A stretch of DNA of 64,000 bases from Pseudarthrobacter sp. L1SW (GCF_020809045.1 NZ_CP078079.1:2914001-2978000); one strand, 5' to 3'; positions 51,016 to 59,447 are shown, counted from the stretch's first letter. Translations and numbers: made by a program. Notes: a model not told the origin generated them from the sequence alone.

Positions 51016-51107
51016 AGGTACGCACCCGCCGCAGCGGAAATTGAACGTACGACGACGGCGGTGAGCTTGCGCACACCGCTCCCCTTCCAGCCGCCTTGCC
51101 CTTGCGG

Positions 51108-51764
51108 CTACCGGCCCAGCTGCCGTTCCAGGGCCTCGAACTTCTGCCTGAACTCCGGCTGCTGCAGGCGGATCTCACCGTCGGCATCGGCGTCGCGCAG
51201 TGCTTCCATGGCTTCCAGGTCAGGCTCGCTGAACCACCTGCCCACGGTGATGCCGTGCCTGGGGACGTACAGCCGGTGGATATGGTCTCCCGCCTGGATG
51301 CTCCCCGTCCGGACCACCCGCAGGTAGGCTCCCACCCGGCCTTCCTCGGTGAATCGCTTGACGAACCGCGGCTCGCGCATCCGGCGCTGGAAGGTGGCGC
51401 AGGGCGTGCGCGGCGAGGTGACCTCCACCTCGACGTCCAGGCCGATCTTCCAGCGCTCTCCGATCACCGCGCCGGTGGCATCGATCCCGGCAACCCGAAG
51501 GTTTTCGCCGAAGATCCCCGGCGGCAGCTCGCGCTGGAGTTCGCCCTCCCAGAAGTCCGCGTCCTCCTGCGAGTAGGCGTAGAGGGCCTGGTCCGGCCCG
51601 CCATGGTGGACACGGTTGGCCTGGATGTCGCCCTGCAGGCCCAACCGGTGCACCTTGACCGGGCCTTCGGCGGGACGCTTGTCGATGGCGGTCACGCCTA
51701 CGTTCGATGCGTCCGGCAGGAGCTGGTGGACGCGGCACACGGCAAGGACAGAGGCGGTTTCCAT
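51108..51764 (-). CDS. MOSC-domain protein
   Basis: A 218-residue MOSC protein, a family that binds molybdenum cofactor or moves sulfur (as in YiiM). VHRLGLQGDIQANRVHHGGP is the conserved start of the domain, and EVEVTSPRTPCATFQRRM carries the conserved cysteine near residue 128. No molybdenum genes lie close. The ATG at 51762-51764 follows TACACT by 6 nt, so the mRNA is probably leaderless. YiiM-type reduction of N-hydroxylated bases is the closest guess. Confidence 0.83.
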   Translation of the reverse strand: METASVLAVCRVHQLLPDASNVGVTAIDKRPAEGPVKVHRLGLQGDIQANRVHHGGPDQALYAYSQEDADFWEGELQRELPPGIFGENLRVAGIDATGAVIGERWKIGLDVEVEVTSPRTPCATFQRRMREPRFVKRFTEEGRVGAYLRVVRTGSIQAGDHIHRLYVPRHGITVGRWFSEPDLEAMEALRDADADGEIRLQQPEFRQKFEALERQLGR

Positions 51765-51770
51765 GGCTCC

Positions 51771-51776
51771 AGTGTA
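51771..51776 (-). promoter_or_regulatory. -10 element of the leaderless MOSC gene
   Basis: TACACT ends 6 nt before the ATG at 51764. Confidence 0.55.
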
Positions 51777-51945
51777 GGGTCGGCGGCCGGCAGCGGCGGG
51801 GAGTTGCCGGGATGGGGACTTCTCCCCTGTTCCGGACGGGCTGCCCTACTCGCAGCCGCTACCGGCAGGGACTACGCTGATTTCAGGATTGCAATTGGGG
51901 GTGCAGCGCTGTGCCCAATTCACGTGGACAACTGAGGGGGACACC

Positions 51946-52602
51946 ATGGACCCGAACAAGGACCCGGACCACGGGCGGCCCGGCGGCCAGCCTGCGGGCG
52001 AAGGCGGGCAGCCTGCGGGCGAAGGCGGGCAGTCTGCCGGGGACGGACAGCCGGGCGGGGACGGGCACAGCGGCGCGAAGCCCCCTCCCTGGCAGGTGCC
52101 CAAGCCTGAACTGCGCCCCGAACTCCTGAACCAGCCGGTCACTCCGGTGGACCCGTTCGCACGGGACCGTGAACGGCAGCTCAACGAGGAAGCATCCCGG
52201 AAGAAACGCTCCCAGCGGCGCACCGTCGTCGTAGGCCTGGGCGTAACAGCGCTGCTCGCCGGCACCATCACCGCCGTGGTGGCCAGCAACCAGGACGATC
52301 CCGAGTACGCGCAGGTGTGCTTCAACGACGAAACCGGCGAGCGCGTGGAAGACCGCAACTGCGACAGCTCCGCCGGACGCGGCGGCGGTGTTTTCGCCTG
52401 GTACTTCTTCTCCCGCGGCGCCTACGTTCCGCCGATAGGCCAGAACCGTTCCACCGCACCCAACTACACCCGGACCGTGCCCAGCGGCGCGAAAGTGTCC
52501 ACCGGATACAGCACCAAAGGCGGAACGGTCAGCCGGGGCGGCTTTGGAACCAGCGCCAAGAGCGGCAGCAGCGGTGGCGGCGGCAAGGTCTCGGGGGGCT
52601 GA
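51946..52602 (+). CDS. YgiB/DUF1190-like membrane-anchored protein
   Basis: A 218-residue protein. The first 45 residues contain repeated QPAGEGG/QSAGDG units. A Pro-rich stretch and a basic patch (SRKKRSQRRT) precede one membrane helix (VVVGLGVTALLAGTITAVVA). The outer part has DDPEYAQVCFNDETGERVED with two cysteines, then FAWYFFSRGAYVPPIG and a RGGFG-containing Gly/Ser-rich tail. That C-terminal half fits DUF1190 (YgiB), whose gene is usually next to ygiC, as here. It ends 2 bp before the YgiC-like gene. ATG at 51946 with GAGGGGGAC upstream. Confidence 0.7.
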   Translation: MDPNKDPDHGRPGGQPAGEGGQPAGEGGQSAGDGQPGGDGHSGAKPPPWQVPKPELRPELLNQPVTPVDPFARDRERQLNEEASRKKRSQRRTVVVGLGVTALLAGTITAVVASNQDDPEYAQVCFNDETGERVEDRNCDSSAGRGGGVFAWYFFSRGAYVPPIGQNRSTAPNYTRTVPSGAKVSTGYSTKGGTVSRGGFGTSAKSGSSGGGGKVSGG

Positions 52603-52604
52603 GC

Positions 52605-53813
52605 GTGAAGCGGTTGATGTCTGAGCCCAGGCCTGGCTGGAAGCAGAAGATCGAGGAGCAGGGCCTGGTGTTCTCCACCACCACCATGGACGACGGGCGC
52701 CGGATCGAGTACTGGAACGAGGCCGCGTACTACGAGTTCACCATGGAGGAGGTGGAGCGCCTCGAGGAAACGGCCGAAGAAATGCACCGGATGTGCCTGG
52801 AAGCGGCGAAGTTCCTGGCCACGGGTGCCATGGGCACCATCGGCATCGGCGCGCAGGCGCTGGAACTCGCAGCAGAATCCCTGCAGGCCGGGGACGTGGA
52901 TGTCTATGGCCGGTTCGATTTCATTTACGACGGGCAGGGCGGACCCGCCAAGATGCTCGAGTACAACGCGGACACCCCCACGGGCCTGATCGAGGCGGCG
53001 GTGGCGCAGTGGTTCTGGCTGCAGGATGTCTTTCCGGAAAAGGACCAGTGGAACGGCATCCACGAGGCGCTGATCCGGCAGTGGAAGAAGGTGCAGTACC
53101 GCACCGGGATGAGCACCCTGCACGTTGCGCATTCGGAGGTTGAGGAGTCCGGCGAGGACTGGATGACCGCAGCCTACATGCGGGACGTGGCCAGCCAGGC
53201 GGGGTGGACTACCATCGGCATCAACATGTCCGATATCGGCTGGGACCCCAACCTGAACCGGTTCGTGGACCTGGACAACTTCATGATCAGCACCATCTTC
53301 AAGCTCTACCCGTGGGAGCTGATGATGAAGGAACCGTTCGGCCACCGGCTGCTGGAGCGCGCGCACAACCCGCGCTGGGTTGAGCCTGCGTGGAAGATGC
53401 TGCTCTCCAACAAGGCCCTGCTCGCCGCGTTGTGGCATCTGTATCCGGAGCATCCCAACCTGCTGCCCGCCTTCCTCAACGAGCCTGGGCCGCTGAAGGA
53501 ATGGGTTGCCAAGCCGCTGCACGGCCGCGAAGGGGACAACATCAAGATCCACGCGGCCGGTATCAGCCTGGAACAGCCCGGCGGCTACGGCCGCGAGGGC
53601 TGGTGCTACCAGCAGTACCAGGAACTGCCGGACTTCGACGGCAACCATCCCGTCCTGGGCCTGTGGGTGGTGGACGGCGAATCGGTGGGCTGCGGCATCC
53701 GGGAATCGGACGGGCCCGTCACCGATTACTTCTGCCGTTTCGTGCCCAACACCATCGACGCGCCGGCGCCGCTTTCGGCCGTGGCCTCCAGCAAAGCAGG
53801 TATCGCACTATGA
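52605..53813 (+). CDS. YgiC-type ATP-grasp ligase, glutathionylspermidine-synthase family
   Basis: A 402-residue ATP-grasp amide ligase of the GSP_synth (YgiC/YjfC) family. WNEAAYYEFTMEEVERLEE starts the fold, YGRFDFIYDGQGGPAKMLEY is the substrate-binding region, and EYNADTPTGLIEAAVAQW carries acidic metal ligands. KPLHGREGDNIKIHAAG is an ATP-binding loop and FVPNTIDAPAPL the end. The family joins an amine to a glutathione-like acid, but this cell appears to make mycothiol, so the acid must be something else. No amidase domain is attached. GTG start at 52605 with GGGGGG upstream; ATG at 52617 is an alternative. Confidence 0.82.
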   Translation: MKRLMSEPRPGWKQKIEEQGLVFSTTTMDDGRRIEYWNEAAYYEFTMEEVERLEETAEEMHRMCLEAAKFLATGAMGTIGIGAQALELAAESLQAGDVDVYGRFDFIYDGQGGPAKMLEYNADTPTGLIEAAVAQWFWLQDVFPEKDQWNGIHEALIRQWKKVQYRTGMSTLHVAHSEVEESGEDWMTAAYMRDVASQAGWTTIGINMSDIGWDPNLNRFVDLDNFMISTIFKLYPWELMMKEPFGHRLLERAHNPRWVEPAWKMLLSNKALLAALWHLYPEHPNLLPAFLNEPGPLKEWVAKPLHGREGDNIKIHAAGISLEQPGGYGREGWCYQQYQELPDFDGNHPVLGLWVVDGESVGCGIRESDGPVTDYFCRFVPNTIDAPAPLSAVASSKAGIAL

Positions 53814-53826
53814 ATCCGGTGGCAGC

Positions 53827-55365
53827 ATGAGCACAGAGATTACGACAACGGGCGGCCCCGGAGGCACGCCAGGCACCACCGTTCCGGCCAAGGGTCTCCG
53901 TGCCGGCATCCTGGACCTCGGCGACTCCGTGATGATCGGCCTGGCCTCCACAGCGCCGGTGTACTCGCTGGCGGCAACACTCGGCCTGATCGTGGCCGTC
54001 AACGGGAACTACACTCCCCTGATCCTGCTGCTGGGCTTTATCCCCGTCCTGTTCATCGCGTATGCGTTCCGCGAGCTGAACAGCGCCATCCCGGACTGCG
54101 GAACCACCTTCACCTGGTCGCGCCGTGCGTTCGGCCCCTGGGCGGGCTGGCTGGGCGGCTGGGGTGTGGCGCTCGCGGGCATCGTGGTCCTGGCCAACCT
54201 TGCCCAGGTGGCCGGGCAGTACCTGTGGCTGCTGATCGGTGACGGTTCCCTTGCCGGGAACAAGGCGCTGGTTACTGGCACCGGCGTGCTGTTCATCGCC
54301 GTGATGACGCTGGTCAACTACCGGGGCATCCGGCTGGGCGAGCACGTCCAGCGGGTCCTGACGTATGTGCAGTACATTGCGCTGGGCATCTTTGCCCTGG
54401 CCATCGTCGTCGGGATTGTCCGGGGCTCAGCAGGGGGCGACACCACCATCCAGCCCTTCGACTTTGAGTGGTTCAACCCGGCCGGTGCCTTCGCGGATCC
54501 CGGGGCGGTGGTCCACGGCGTGCTCCTTGCCCTGTTCATTTACTGGGGCTGGGACACGTGCCTGGCGGTGAACGAGGAAACGGAGAACCCCTCCACCACC
54601 CCCGGCCGCGGCGCGGTGATCTCCGCCTTCATCCTGGTGGCCATCTACGTGTCCGTCGCGCTCCTGGTGATGATGTACGCCACGGTGGGCACCGAAGGCA
54701 TCGGCCTGGGCAATGAGGCCAACCAGGACGACGTGTTCCTTGCCATGCGGGACGTGGTGTTGGGCCCGTGGGGCTGGCTGATCGTCGTCGCGGTCCTGGC
54801 CTCGGTCCTGTCCTCTACCCAGACCACCATCCTGCCCACAGCCCGCGGCACCCTCTCCATGGGGGTCCACGGCGCGCTGCCGGCAAAGTTCGGCGAGGTG
54901 CACCCGAAGAACCAGACGCCCGGCTTCTCCACCCAGGTCATGGGGGCCGCGGCCATCGCGTACTACGTGGCCATGAGCTTCCTGAGCGAGAACCTCCTCT
55001 CCGATTCCATCAGCGCCATCAGCCTGTTCATCGCGTTCTACTACGCACTGACCGGCTTCGCCTGCTTCTGGTACTTCCGGGGCACCCTGCGGCAGTCCGC
55101 GCGGAATCTGTGGTTCCGGGGCATCCTTCCCCTGGTGGGCGCCCTGCTACTGACCGCCGCCTTCTTCATCTCTGCCGTGCAGATGTGGGATCCGGCGTAC
55201 GGCAACACCCAGATCTTCGGCGTCGGCGGCGCGTTTGTGAGCGGCGTGCTGCTGCTGGCCCTGGGCGTGGTGCTCGCCGTCGTCTGCCGTTTCCTCCCCT
55301 CCACCCGGGGCTATTTCACGGGCAAGGCCGCCGCCGGGCAAACCAGCGCCCGCTCCCCCAAGTAA
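53827..55365 (+). CDS. APC-family amino acid/amine permease
   Basis: A 512-residue transporter of the amino acid-polyamine-organocation superfamily. Twelve membrane helices begin LGDSVMIGLASTAPVYSLAA, the family's unwound first helix. RRAFGPWAGWLGGWGVALAG and WGWDTCLAVNEETENPSTTP, the conserved loop, follow. Substrate is unknown. It starts 13 bp after the YgiC-like ligase, so the permease may import or export that ligase's amine or product. The last codons CCC-AAG-TAA lie inside the outer arm of a 66-bp repeat. Confidence 0.88.
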   Translation: MSTEITTTGGPGGTPGTTVPAKGLRAGILDLGDSVMIGLASTAPVYSLAATLGLIVAVNGNYTPLILLLGFIPVLFIAYAFRELNSAIPDCGTTFTWSRRAFGPWAGWLGGWGVALAGIVVLANLAQVAGQYLWLLIGDGSLAGNKALVTGTGVLFIAVMTLVNYRGIRLGEHVQRVLTYVQYIALGIFALAIVVGIVRGSAGGDTTIQPFDFEWFNPAGAFADPGAVVHGVLLALFIYWGWDTCLAVNEETENPSTTPGRGAVISAFILVAIYVSVALLVMMYATVGTEGIGLGNEANQDDVFLAMRDVVLGPWGWLIVVAVLASVLSSTQTTILPTARGTLSMGVHGALPAKFGEVHPKNQTPGFSTQVMGAAAIAYYVAMSFLSENLLSDSISAISLFIAFYYALTGFACFWYFRGTLRQSARNLWFRGILPLVGALLLTAAFFISAVQMWDPAYGNTQIFGVGGAFVSGVLLLALGVVLAVVCRFLPSTRGYFTGKAAAGQTSARSPK

Positions 55366-55422
55366 GTAGCGCTAAGTGTCGTTTTGAGGGGTCAAAACGA
55401 CACTTAGCGCTACCTAGTTGGG
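55357..55422. repeat. 66-bp palindromic repeat, copy 3
   Basis: The same palindrome as 2165-2230. It contains GCTAAGTGTCGTTTTG and its complement, and the ends are CCCAAG and TTGGG. It begins inside the permease gene and supplies its stop codon. Confidence 0.85.
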
Positions 55423-55459
55423 AAGGGAGGGCTGGGAGGGGCGCCGGGCGGGAAAGGCG

Positions 55460-56230
55460 CTACGCGGAGAAGCCGCCGTCTGACTTGATCAGCTGCCCGG
55501 AAACCCAGCGGCCGGCGGGCGAGAGCAGGAACGCCACGGTGCCGGCCACGTCTGCCGGTGTTCCCAGGCGTCCGGTGGGCTGCCGGGACAGGAGAGCCGC
55601 GCGGACCTCGTCATCCATCCACCCGGTGTCCACCGGCCCCGGGTTCAGCACGTTCGCCGAGATGCCCAGCGGCCCCAGTTCCCGGGCGGCGGCAATCACG
55701 ATCCTGTCCAGCGCCCCCTTCGACGCGCCGTACGGCAGGTTGAACGCCGTGTGGTCACTGGTCAGCGCAACGATCGCGCCGCCGTCGTCCGTTGCCTGCC
55801 GCGCAAAAGCGGCAATCAGCTGCCAGCTGGCCCGGGCATTCACGGCGAAGTGCCGCTCGAACGATTCGAGACTGGTGTCCAGGATGCCGGAATCCACGGA
55901 CTCGGCGTGGCTGAGCACCATGCCGTGCAGCGGGCCGGTGAGCTGCACGGCGTCCGCCACCAGCTTCCCTGCCGCGGCAGGGTCCTCCAGGTCAGCGGGC
56001 AGGGTATGGACCTGGGCACCAATGGCTTCCAGCTCGGCAGTCAGGCGGACGACGTCGTCCGGTTCAGTCCCCCACGGCATGCGGGCGTCGTAGCCCGGCC
56101 AGTAAGCCAGGACCAGGTCCCAGCCTTCCGCCGCCAGCTGCCGGGCGATCCCGGCGCCGATGGAGGCAAGCCTTCCGGCGCCGGTGATGAGGGCGACGTT
56201 TCGGACGGGAACTTCGGGCGGCGTCTCCAT
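55460..56230 (-). CDS. Short-chain dehydrogenase/reductase
   Basis: A 256-residue classical-type SDR. Its cofactor loop ITGAGRLASIGAGIARQLAA is longer than usual, as in the FabI-like group. Catalytic residues are Asn131, Tyr167 and Lys171 (PYGASKGAL), with a serine in VALTSDHTA. The ATG at 56228-56230 is 6 nt after TAGGCT, so the mRNA is probably leaderless. It converges on the permease across the 66-bp repeat. Substrate is not evident. Confidence 0.85.
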   Translation of the reverse strand: METPPEVPVRNVALITGAGRLASIGAGIARQLAAEGWDLVLAYWPGYDARMPWGTEPDDVVRLTAELEAIGAQVHTLPADLEDPAAAGKLVADAVQLTGPLHGMVLSHAESVDSGILDTSLESFERHFAVNARASWQLIAAFARQATDDGGAIVALTSDHTAFNLPYGASKGALDRIVIAAARELGPLGISANVLNPGPVDTGWMDDEVRAALLSRQPTGRLGTPADVAGTVAFLLSPAGRWVSGQLIKSDGGFSA

Positions 56231-56236
56231 GGCACC

Positions 56237-56242
56237 AGCCTA
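56237..56242 (-). promoter_or_regulatory. -10 element of the leaderless SDR gene
   Basis: TAGGCT ends 6 nt before the ATG at 56230. Confidence 0.55.
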
Positions 56243-56280
56243 GTAGCGGCGGGTCGGGGTCCGGTGTCAGGCGGGCGGTG

Positions 56281-57693
56281 TTAGGCAGGCGTCCCTGCCG
56301 TGGCGGGCTCGCGGGAGCCCGAGTGCCTGCGGATGGTGGCGCTGATGACCGCCGCGATGGTGCACATTGCCGCGGCACCGAACCAGGCGTAGGTGTACTG
56401 GCCGGTGGCGTCCCGGATGGCGCCGGCGCCCAGGGCGGCGGCGGCCGCGCCGAGCTGGTGGGCCGCGAAGACCCACCCGAACACCACGCTGCCGTCCGCG
56501 CCGAACGTTTCCCGGCAGATGGCCGCTGTCGGCGGCACGGTGGCCACCCAGTCCAGGCCGTAGATCACCACAAAGACGATCATGCTCGGCTGGACTTCGG
56601 CGCTCAGCAGCAGGGGCAGCACCAGCAGGCCGATGCCGCGGAACTGGTAGTAGACCGCCAGGAGAATGCGGGGGTTGAACCGGTCGGTCAGCCAGCCGGA
56701 GGCGATGGTCCCCACAATGTCGAAGATTCCGACGACGGCGAGCAGGCCGGCAGCGGTGGTCTCGGTCATGCCGTGGTCGTGGGCGGAGGGGATGAAGTGG
56801 GTGCCGATCAGCCCGTTGGTGGTGGCGCCGCAGATGGCGAACCCGGCCACGAGTGCCCAGAAGGTCCGGACGCGGCTGGCCCGCCGGAGGACCTGCAGGG
56901 CACGGACGGCGGCATTGCTGCGGGCGGCGGGCTCCGGCGTCGTGGCCTGCCTGGCCGGAACAGGCTCTGGTGCGGTCTCGCCGTAGGGCAGGACCCCGGC
57001 GTCGGCCGGCGAGTTCTTGAGGAACTTCAGCACCAGGGGAACCACGGCCAGGGCTCCGGCGGCAATCAGCAGCGACGCCTGCCGCCAACCGGGATCCTGC
57101 GCCAGCACGGCAATGAACGGAAGGAACACCAGCTGGCCGGCGGCACTGCCTGCGGTGAGGATGCCGATCACCAGGCCGCGGCTCTTCACGAACCAGGTAT
57201 TGGCAATCGTGGCAGCGAACACCAGCGCCATGGATCCGGTGCCGAGCCCGATCAGCAGCCCCCAGGTCAGCAGGATCTGCCAGGACTGGTTCACCAGCAC
57301 GGTGAGGGCACTGCCGGCGCCGATCAGCACGAGGGCGGTGGCCGTCACAGCCCGGATGCCGAACCGCTCCATCAGCGCTGCGGCGAACGGCGCCGTCAGC
57401 CCGAAAAGGACCAGGTTGATGCTGACCGCCGCGGACAAAACGGTGGTGGACCAGCCGAACTCCTGCTGCAGCGGGACCATCAGGACGCCGGGGGCGGCGC
57501 GGAAACCCGCCGCACCGACCAGCGCGAGGAAGGCGACGGCGGCCACGACCCATGCAGGGTGCAGGCGGCGGCGCGGGCGCCCCGGCGGGGCTTCCCGCAA
57601 GCGGACGACGGCGGAGGCAGGGCCGGCGGTTACGTCGGCAAGGCCCGGGCCGGCTTCCCGGGACGCGCCCTCGACGGTCTTGTCCACGCTCAT
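56281..57693 (-). CDS. MFS transporter
   Basis: A 470-residue Major Facilitator with 12 predicted helices. GFRAAPGVLMVPLQQEFGWS and INLVLFGLTAPFAAALMERF begin the fold. WGLLIGLGTGSMALVFAATI and the mid-protein loop follow. The layout resembles oxalate-formate antiporter-type MFS proteins. The ATG at 57691-57693 overlaps the stop of the upstream HxlR gene (ATGA) and has AAGGAAC upstream. Regulator and transporter are therefore one unit, and the transporter's substrate probably signals through HxlR. Efflux is likely but not proven. Confidence 0.85.
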   Translation of the reverse strand: MSVDKTVEGASREAGPGLADVTAGPASAVVRLREAPPGRPRRRLHPAWVVAAVAFLALVGAAGFRAAPGVLMVPLQQEFGWSTTVLSAAVSINLVLFGLTAPFAAALMERFGIRAVTATALVLIGAGSALTVLVNQSWQILLTWGLLIGLGTGSMALVFAATIANTWFVKSRGLVIGILTAGSAAGQLVFLPFIAVLAQDPGWRQASLLIAAGALAVVPLVLKFLKNSPADAGVLPYGETAPEPVPARQATTPEPAARSNAAVRALQVLRRASRVRTFWALVAGFAICGATTNGLIGTHFIPSAHDHGMTETTAAGLLAVVGIFDIVGTIASGWLTDRFNPRILLAVYYQFRGIGLLVLPLLLSAEVQPSMIVFVVIYGLDWVATVPPTAAICRETFGADGSVVFGWVFAAHQLGAAAAALGAGAIRDATGQYTYAWFGAAAMCTIAAVISATIRRHSGSREPATAGTPA

Positions 57694-58199
57694 GCGGCTG
57701 TTCCTTCGTGTCCAGGGGCGGTGGAGAGCTGGACGGGTTCCGCCGAACGGGACCTGCTGTGCCAGCTGGTGTTGGCAGCCGTCAGCCGCTCCCCGCACGC
57801 GGTGCAGGTATCGGCGGAAGTGGTGCGCTGGCCGCAGCTGCGGTGAATAACGTACATGTGGGCCTGCTCCGACGGTGCCGGCAGGTGCTTCTCCGCCCAG
57901 ATTGTCACCGCATTCAGCACCGGGAGGGCATCTTCGCCCTTCTCCGTCAGGACGTATTCATTCCTGGTGCGGCCGCCGTCACCGTACGCCCTTTTGGTGA
58001 GCAGCCCCGACTCGACGAGGCCGGCCAGGCGCTTGGTGAGCACGGAGTCGGCCACCTCGAGCCGGGCCTTCATCGCATCGAAGCGTCCGTTGCCAAAGAA
58101 GACCTCCCGGAGGATAAGGATGGTCCACGGGTCGCCCAGGATGTCCAGGCCGCGGGCCATGCTGCAGTTGCGCCGGGACCAGTCGGATCGAAGTGCCAT
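57690..58199 (-). CDS. HxlR-family regulator with zinc-ribbon tail
   Basis: A 169-residue winged-helix regulator. CSMARGLDILGDPWTILILR is the HxlR signature at residues 12-31, and FDAMKARLEVADSVLTKRLA is the recognition region. The C-terminus has four cysteine/zinc ligands in the pattern SCGQRTTSADTCTACGERL, a ribbon not found in most HxlR proteins. Its ATG lies 6 nt after TAGGGT (leaderless) and its stop overlaps the MFS gene by 4 bp. It probably responds to electrophiles or toxins pumped by that transporter. Confidence 0.85.
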   Translation of the reverse strand: MALRSDWSRRNCSMARGLDILGDPWTILILREVFFGNGRFDAMKARLEVADSVLTKRLAGLVESGLLTKRAYGDGGRTRNEYVLTEKGEDALPVLNAVTIWAEKHLPAPSEQAHMYVIHRSCGQRTTSADTCTACGERLTAANTSWHSRSRSAEPVQLSTAPGHEGTAA

Positions 58200-58205
58200 A
58201 ACGGC

Positions 58206-58211
58206 ACCCTA
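58206..58211 (-). promoter_or_regulatory. -10 element of the leaderless HxlR-MFS unit
   Basis: TAGGGT ends 6 nt before the ATG at 58199. Confidence 0.5.
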
Positions 58212-58244
58212 GCTGACTATCTTGAAGAAAGCCAGCAGAAAGCC

Positions 58245-59408
58245 CTACGGGATTGAGGCGAAGGCCTGTTCAAGGTCTGCCACCAGGTCCTCAACATCCT
58301 CGATCCCGCAGGACAGCCGGAGCAGGTTCACGGGAACGGCGAGTTCGGTGCCCTTGACCGATGCATGGGTCATCTCGGACGGGTAGTTCATCAGCGACTC
58401 GATGCCGCCCAAAGACTCCGCAAGGGTGAACACGGAGGTTGACTCCGCCACCTTCCGGGCAGCCGCCTCACCGCCCTTGAACTGTACGGACACCATGCCG
58501 CCGAAACTGCGCATCTGCTTTTTTGCGAGCTCGTGGCCCGGGTGGGACGGCAGCCCCGGGTACAGGACAGCCTCCACCTCGGGACGCTCCAGCAGCCACT
58601 CGGCCACGGCCTGGCCGTTCAGGCTGTGCCGGTCCATCCGGACCCCCAGCGTCTTCAGCCCGCGGGTGGTAAGGAAGGCGTCCATGGGGCCGGAGACGGC
58701 ACCCACGGCGAACTGCACAAAACCGATCTTCTCAGCGAGGTCCGCGTCGTTGACCACTACGGCGCCGCCCACAACGTCGGAGTGGCCGCCGATGTACTTG
58801 GTGGTGGAGTGGACCACGACGTCGGCACCCAGGGCGAGCGGGGTCTGCAGGTAGGGCGATGCGAAGGTGTTGTCCACCACCAGGAGGGCCCCGGCGTCGT
58901 GCGCTATCCCTGCGAGCGCCGCGATGTCGGTGATTTTCATCAGCGGGTTGGACGGGGTTTCCACCCAGACGAACCTGGTCTTGTTGGCGCTGACAGCCGC
59001 CCGCACGGAATCCAGGTTTGCCATGTCCACGGGGGTGTTGCCGATCCCCCACCCGCCCAGGACCCGGCTGATGAGCCGGTAGGTGCCGCCGTAGGCGTCG
59101 TTGCCGAGCACGATGTGGTCCCCGGGCCGGGTCAGCGCACGGATCAGCGAGTCTTCCGCCGCCAGCCCGGAACTGAAGCTGTAGGCGTGCGTGCCGCCCT
59201 CCAGCGCAGCGAGCTGTTCCTGCAGGGCGTCCCGGGTGGGGTTGCCGCCGCGGCCGTACTCATAGCCGTCCCGCAGCCCGCCAATGCCGTCCTGGGCGTA
59301 GGTCGAACTGAAGTGCAGGGGCGGCACCACCGCGCCGGTGCGGGGCTCGAAAGCCTGGCCGGCGTGGACGGCGCGGGTGTTGAAACCTTGGGTGTGCGAG
59401 GCGGACAT
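58245..59408 (-). CDS. metB: Cystathionine gamma-synthase/lyase
   Basis: A 387-residue fold-type I PLP enzyme of the Cys/Met metabolism family. YEYGRGGNPTRDALQEQLAA is the first signature, and Lys204 in VVVHSTTKYIGGHSDVVGGA binds the cofactor. SLGGIESLMNYPSEMTHA is at the C-terminus. It joins O-acyl-homoserine with cysteine, or runs the gamma-lyase direction. Placement 39 bp after the cystathionine beta-synthase gene suggests the pair makes the transsulfuration route from homocysteine to cysteine. The sequence does not separate synthase from lyase. Confidence 0.92.
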   Translation of the reverse strand: MSASHTQGFNTRAVHAGQAFEPRTGAVVPPLHFSSTYAQDGIGGLRDGYEYGRGGNPTRDALQEQLAALEGGTHAYSFSSGLAAEDSLIRALTRPGDHIVLGNDAYGGTYRLISRVLGGWGIGNTPVDMANLDSVRAAVSANKTRFVWVETPSNPLMKITDIAALAGIAHDAGALLVVDNTFASPYLQTPLALGADVVVHSTTKYIGGHSDVVGGAVVVNDADLAEKIGFVQFAVGAVSGPMDAFLTTRGLKTLGVRMDRHSLNGQAVAEWLLERPEVEAVLYPGLPSHPGHELAKKQMRSFGGMVSVQFKGGEAAARKVAESTSVFTLAESLGGIESLMNYPSEMTHASVKGTELAVPVNLLRLSCGIEDVEDLVADLEQAFASIP

Positions 59409-59447
59409 GGTGCTCCTTTACGGGTGGCGCAGGTCAGGGGAAGCGGT

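Noticed and set aside
49260..51044. A 594-residue plus-strand frame over the helicase
   Set aside because: It mirrors the helicase gene, and its Gly/Val-rich product is the complement of the helicase codons.
51946..52100. Direct repeats (QPAGEGG-type) as a possible CRISPR or tandem repeat array
   Set aside because: They are a short coding repeat in the low-complexity head of the YgiB-like protein, with no spacers.
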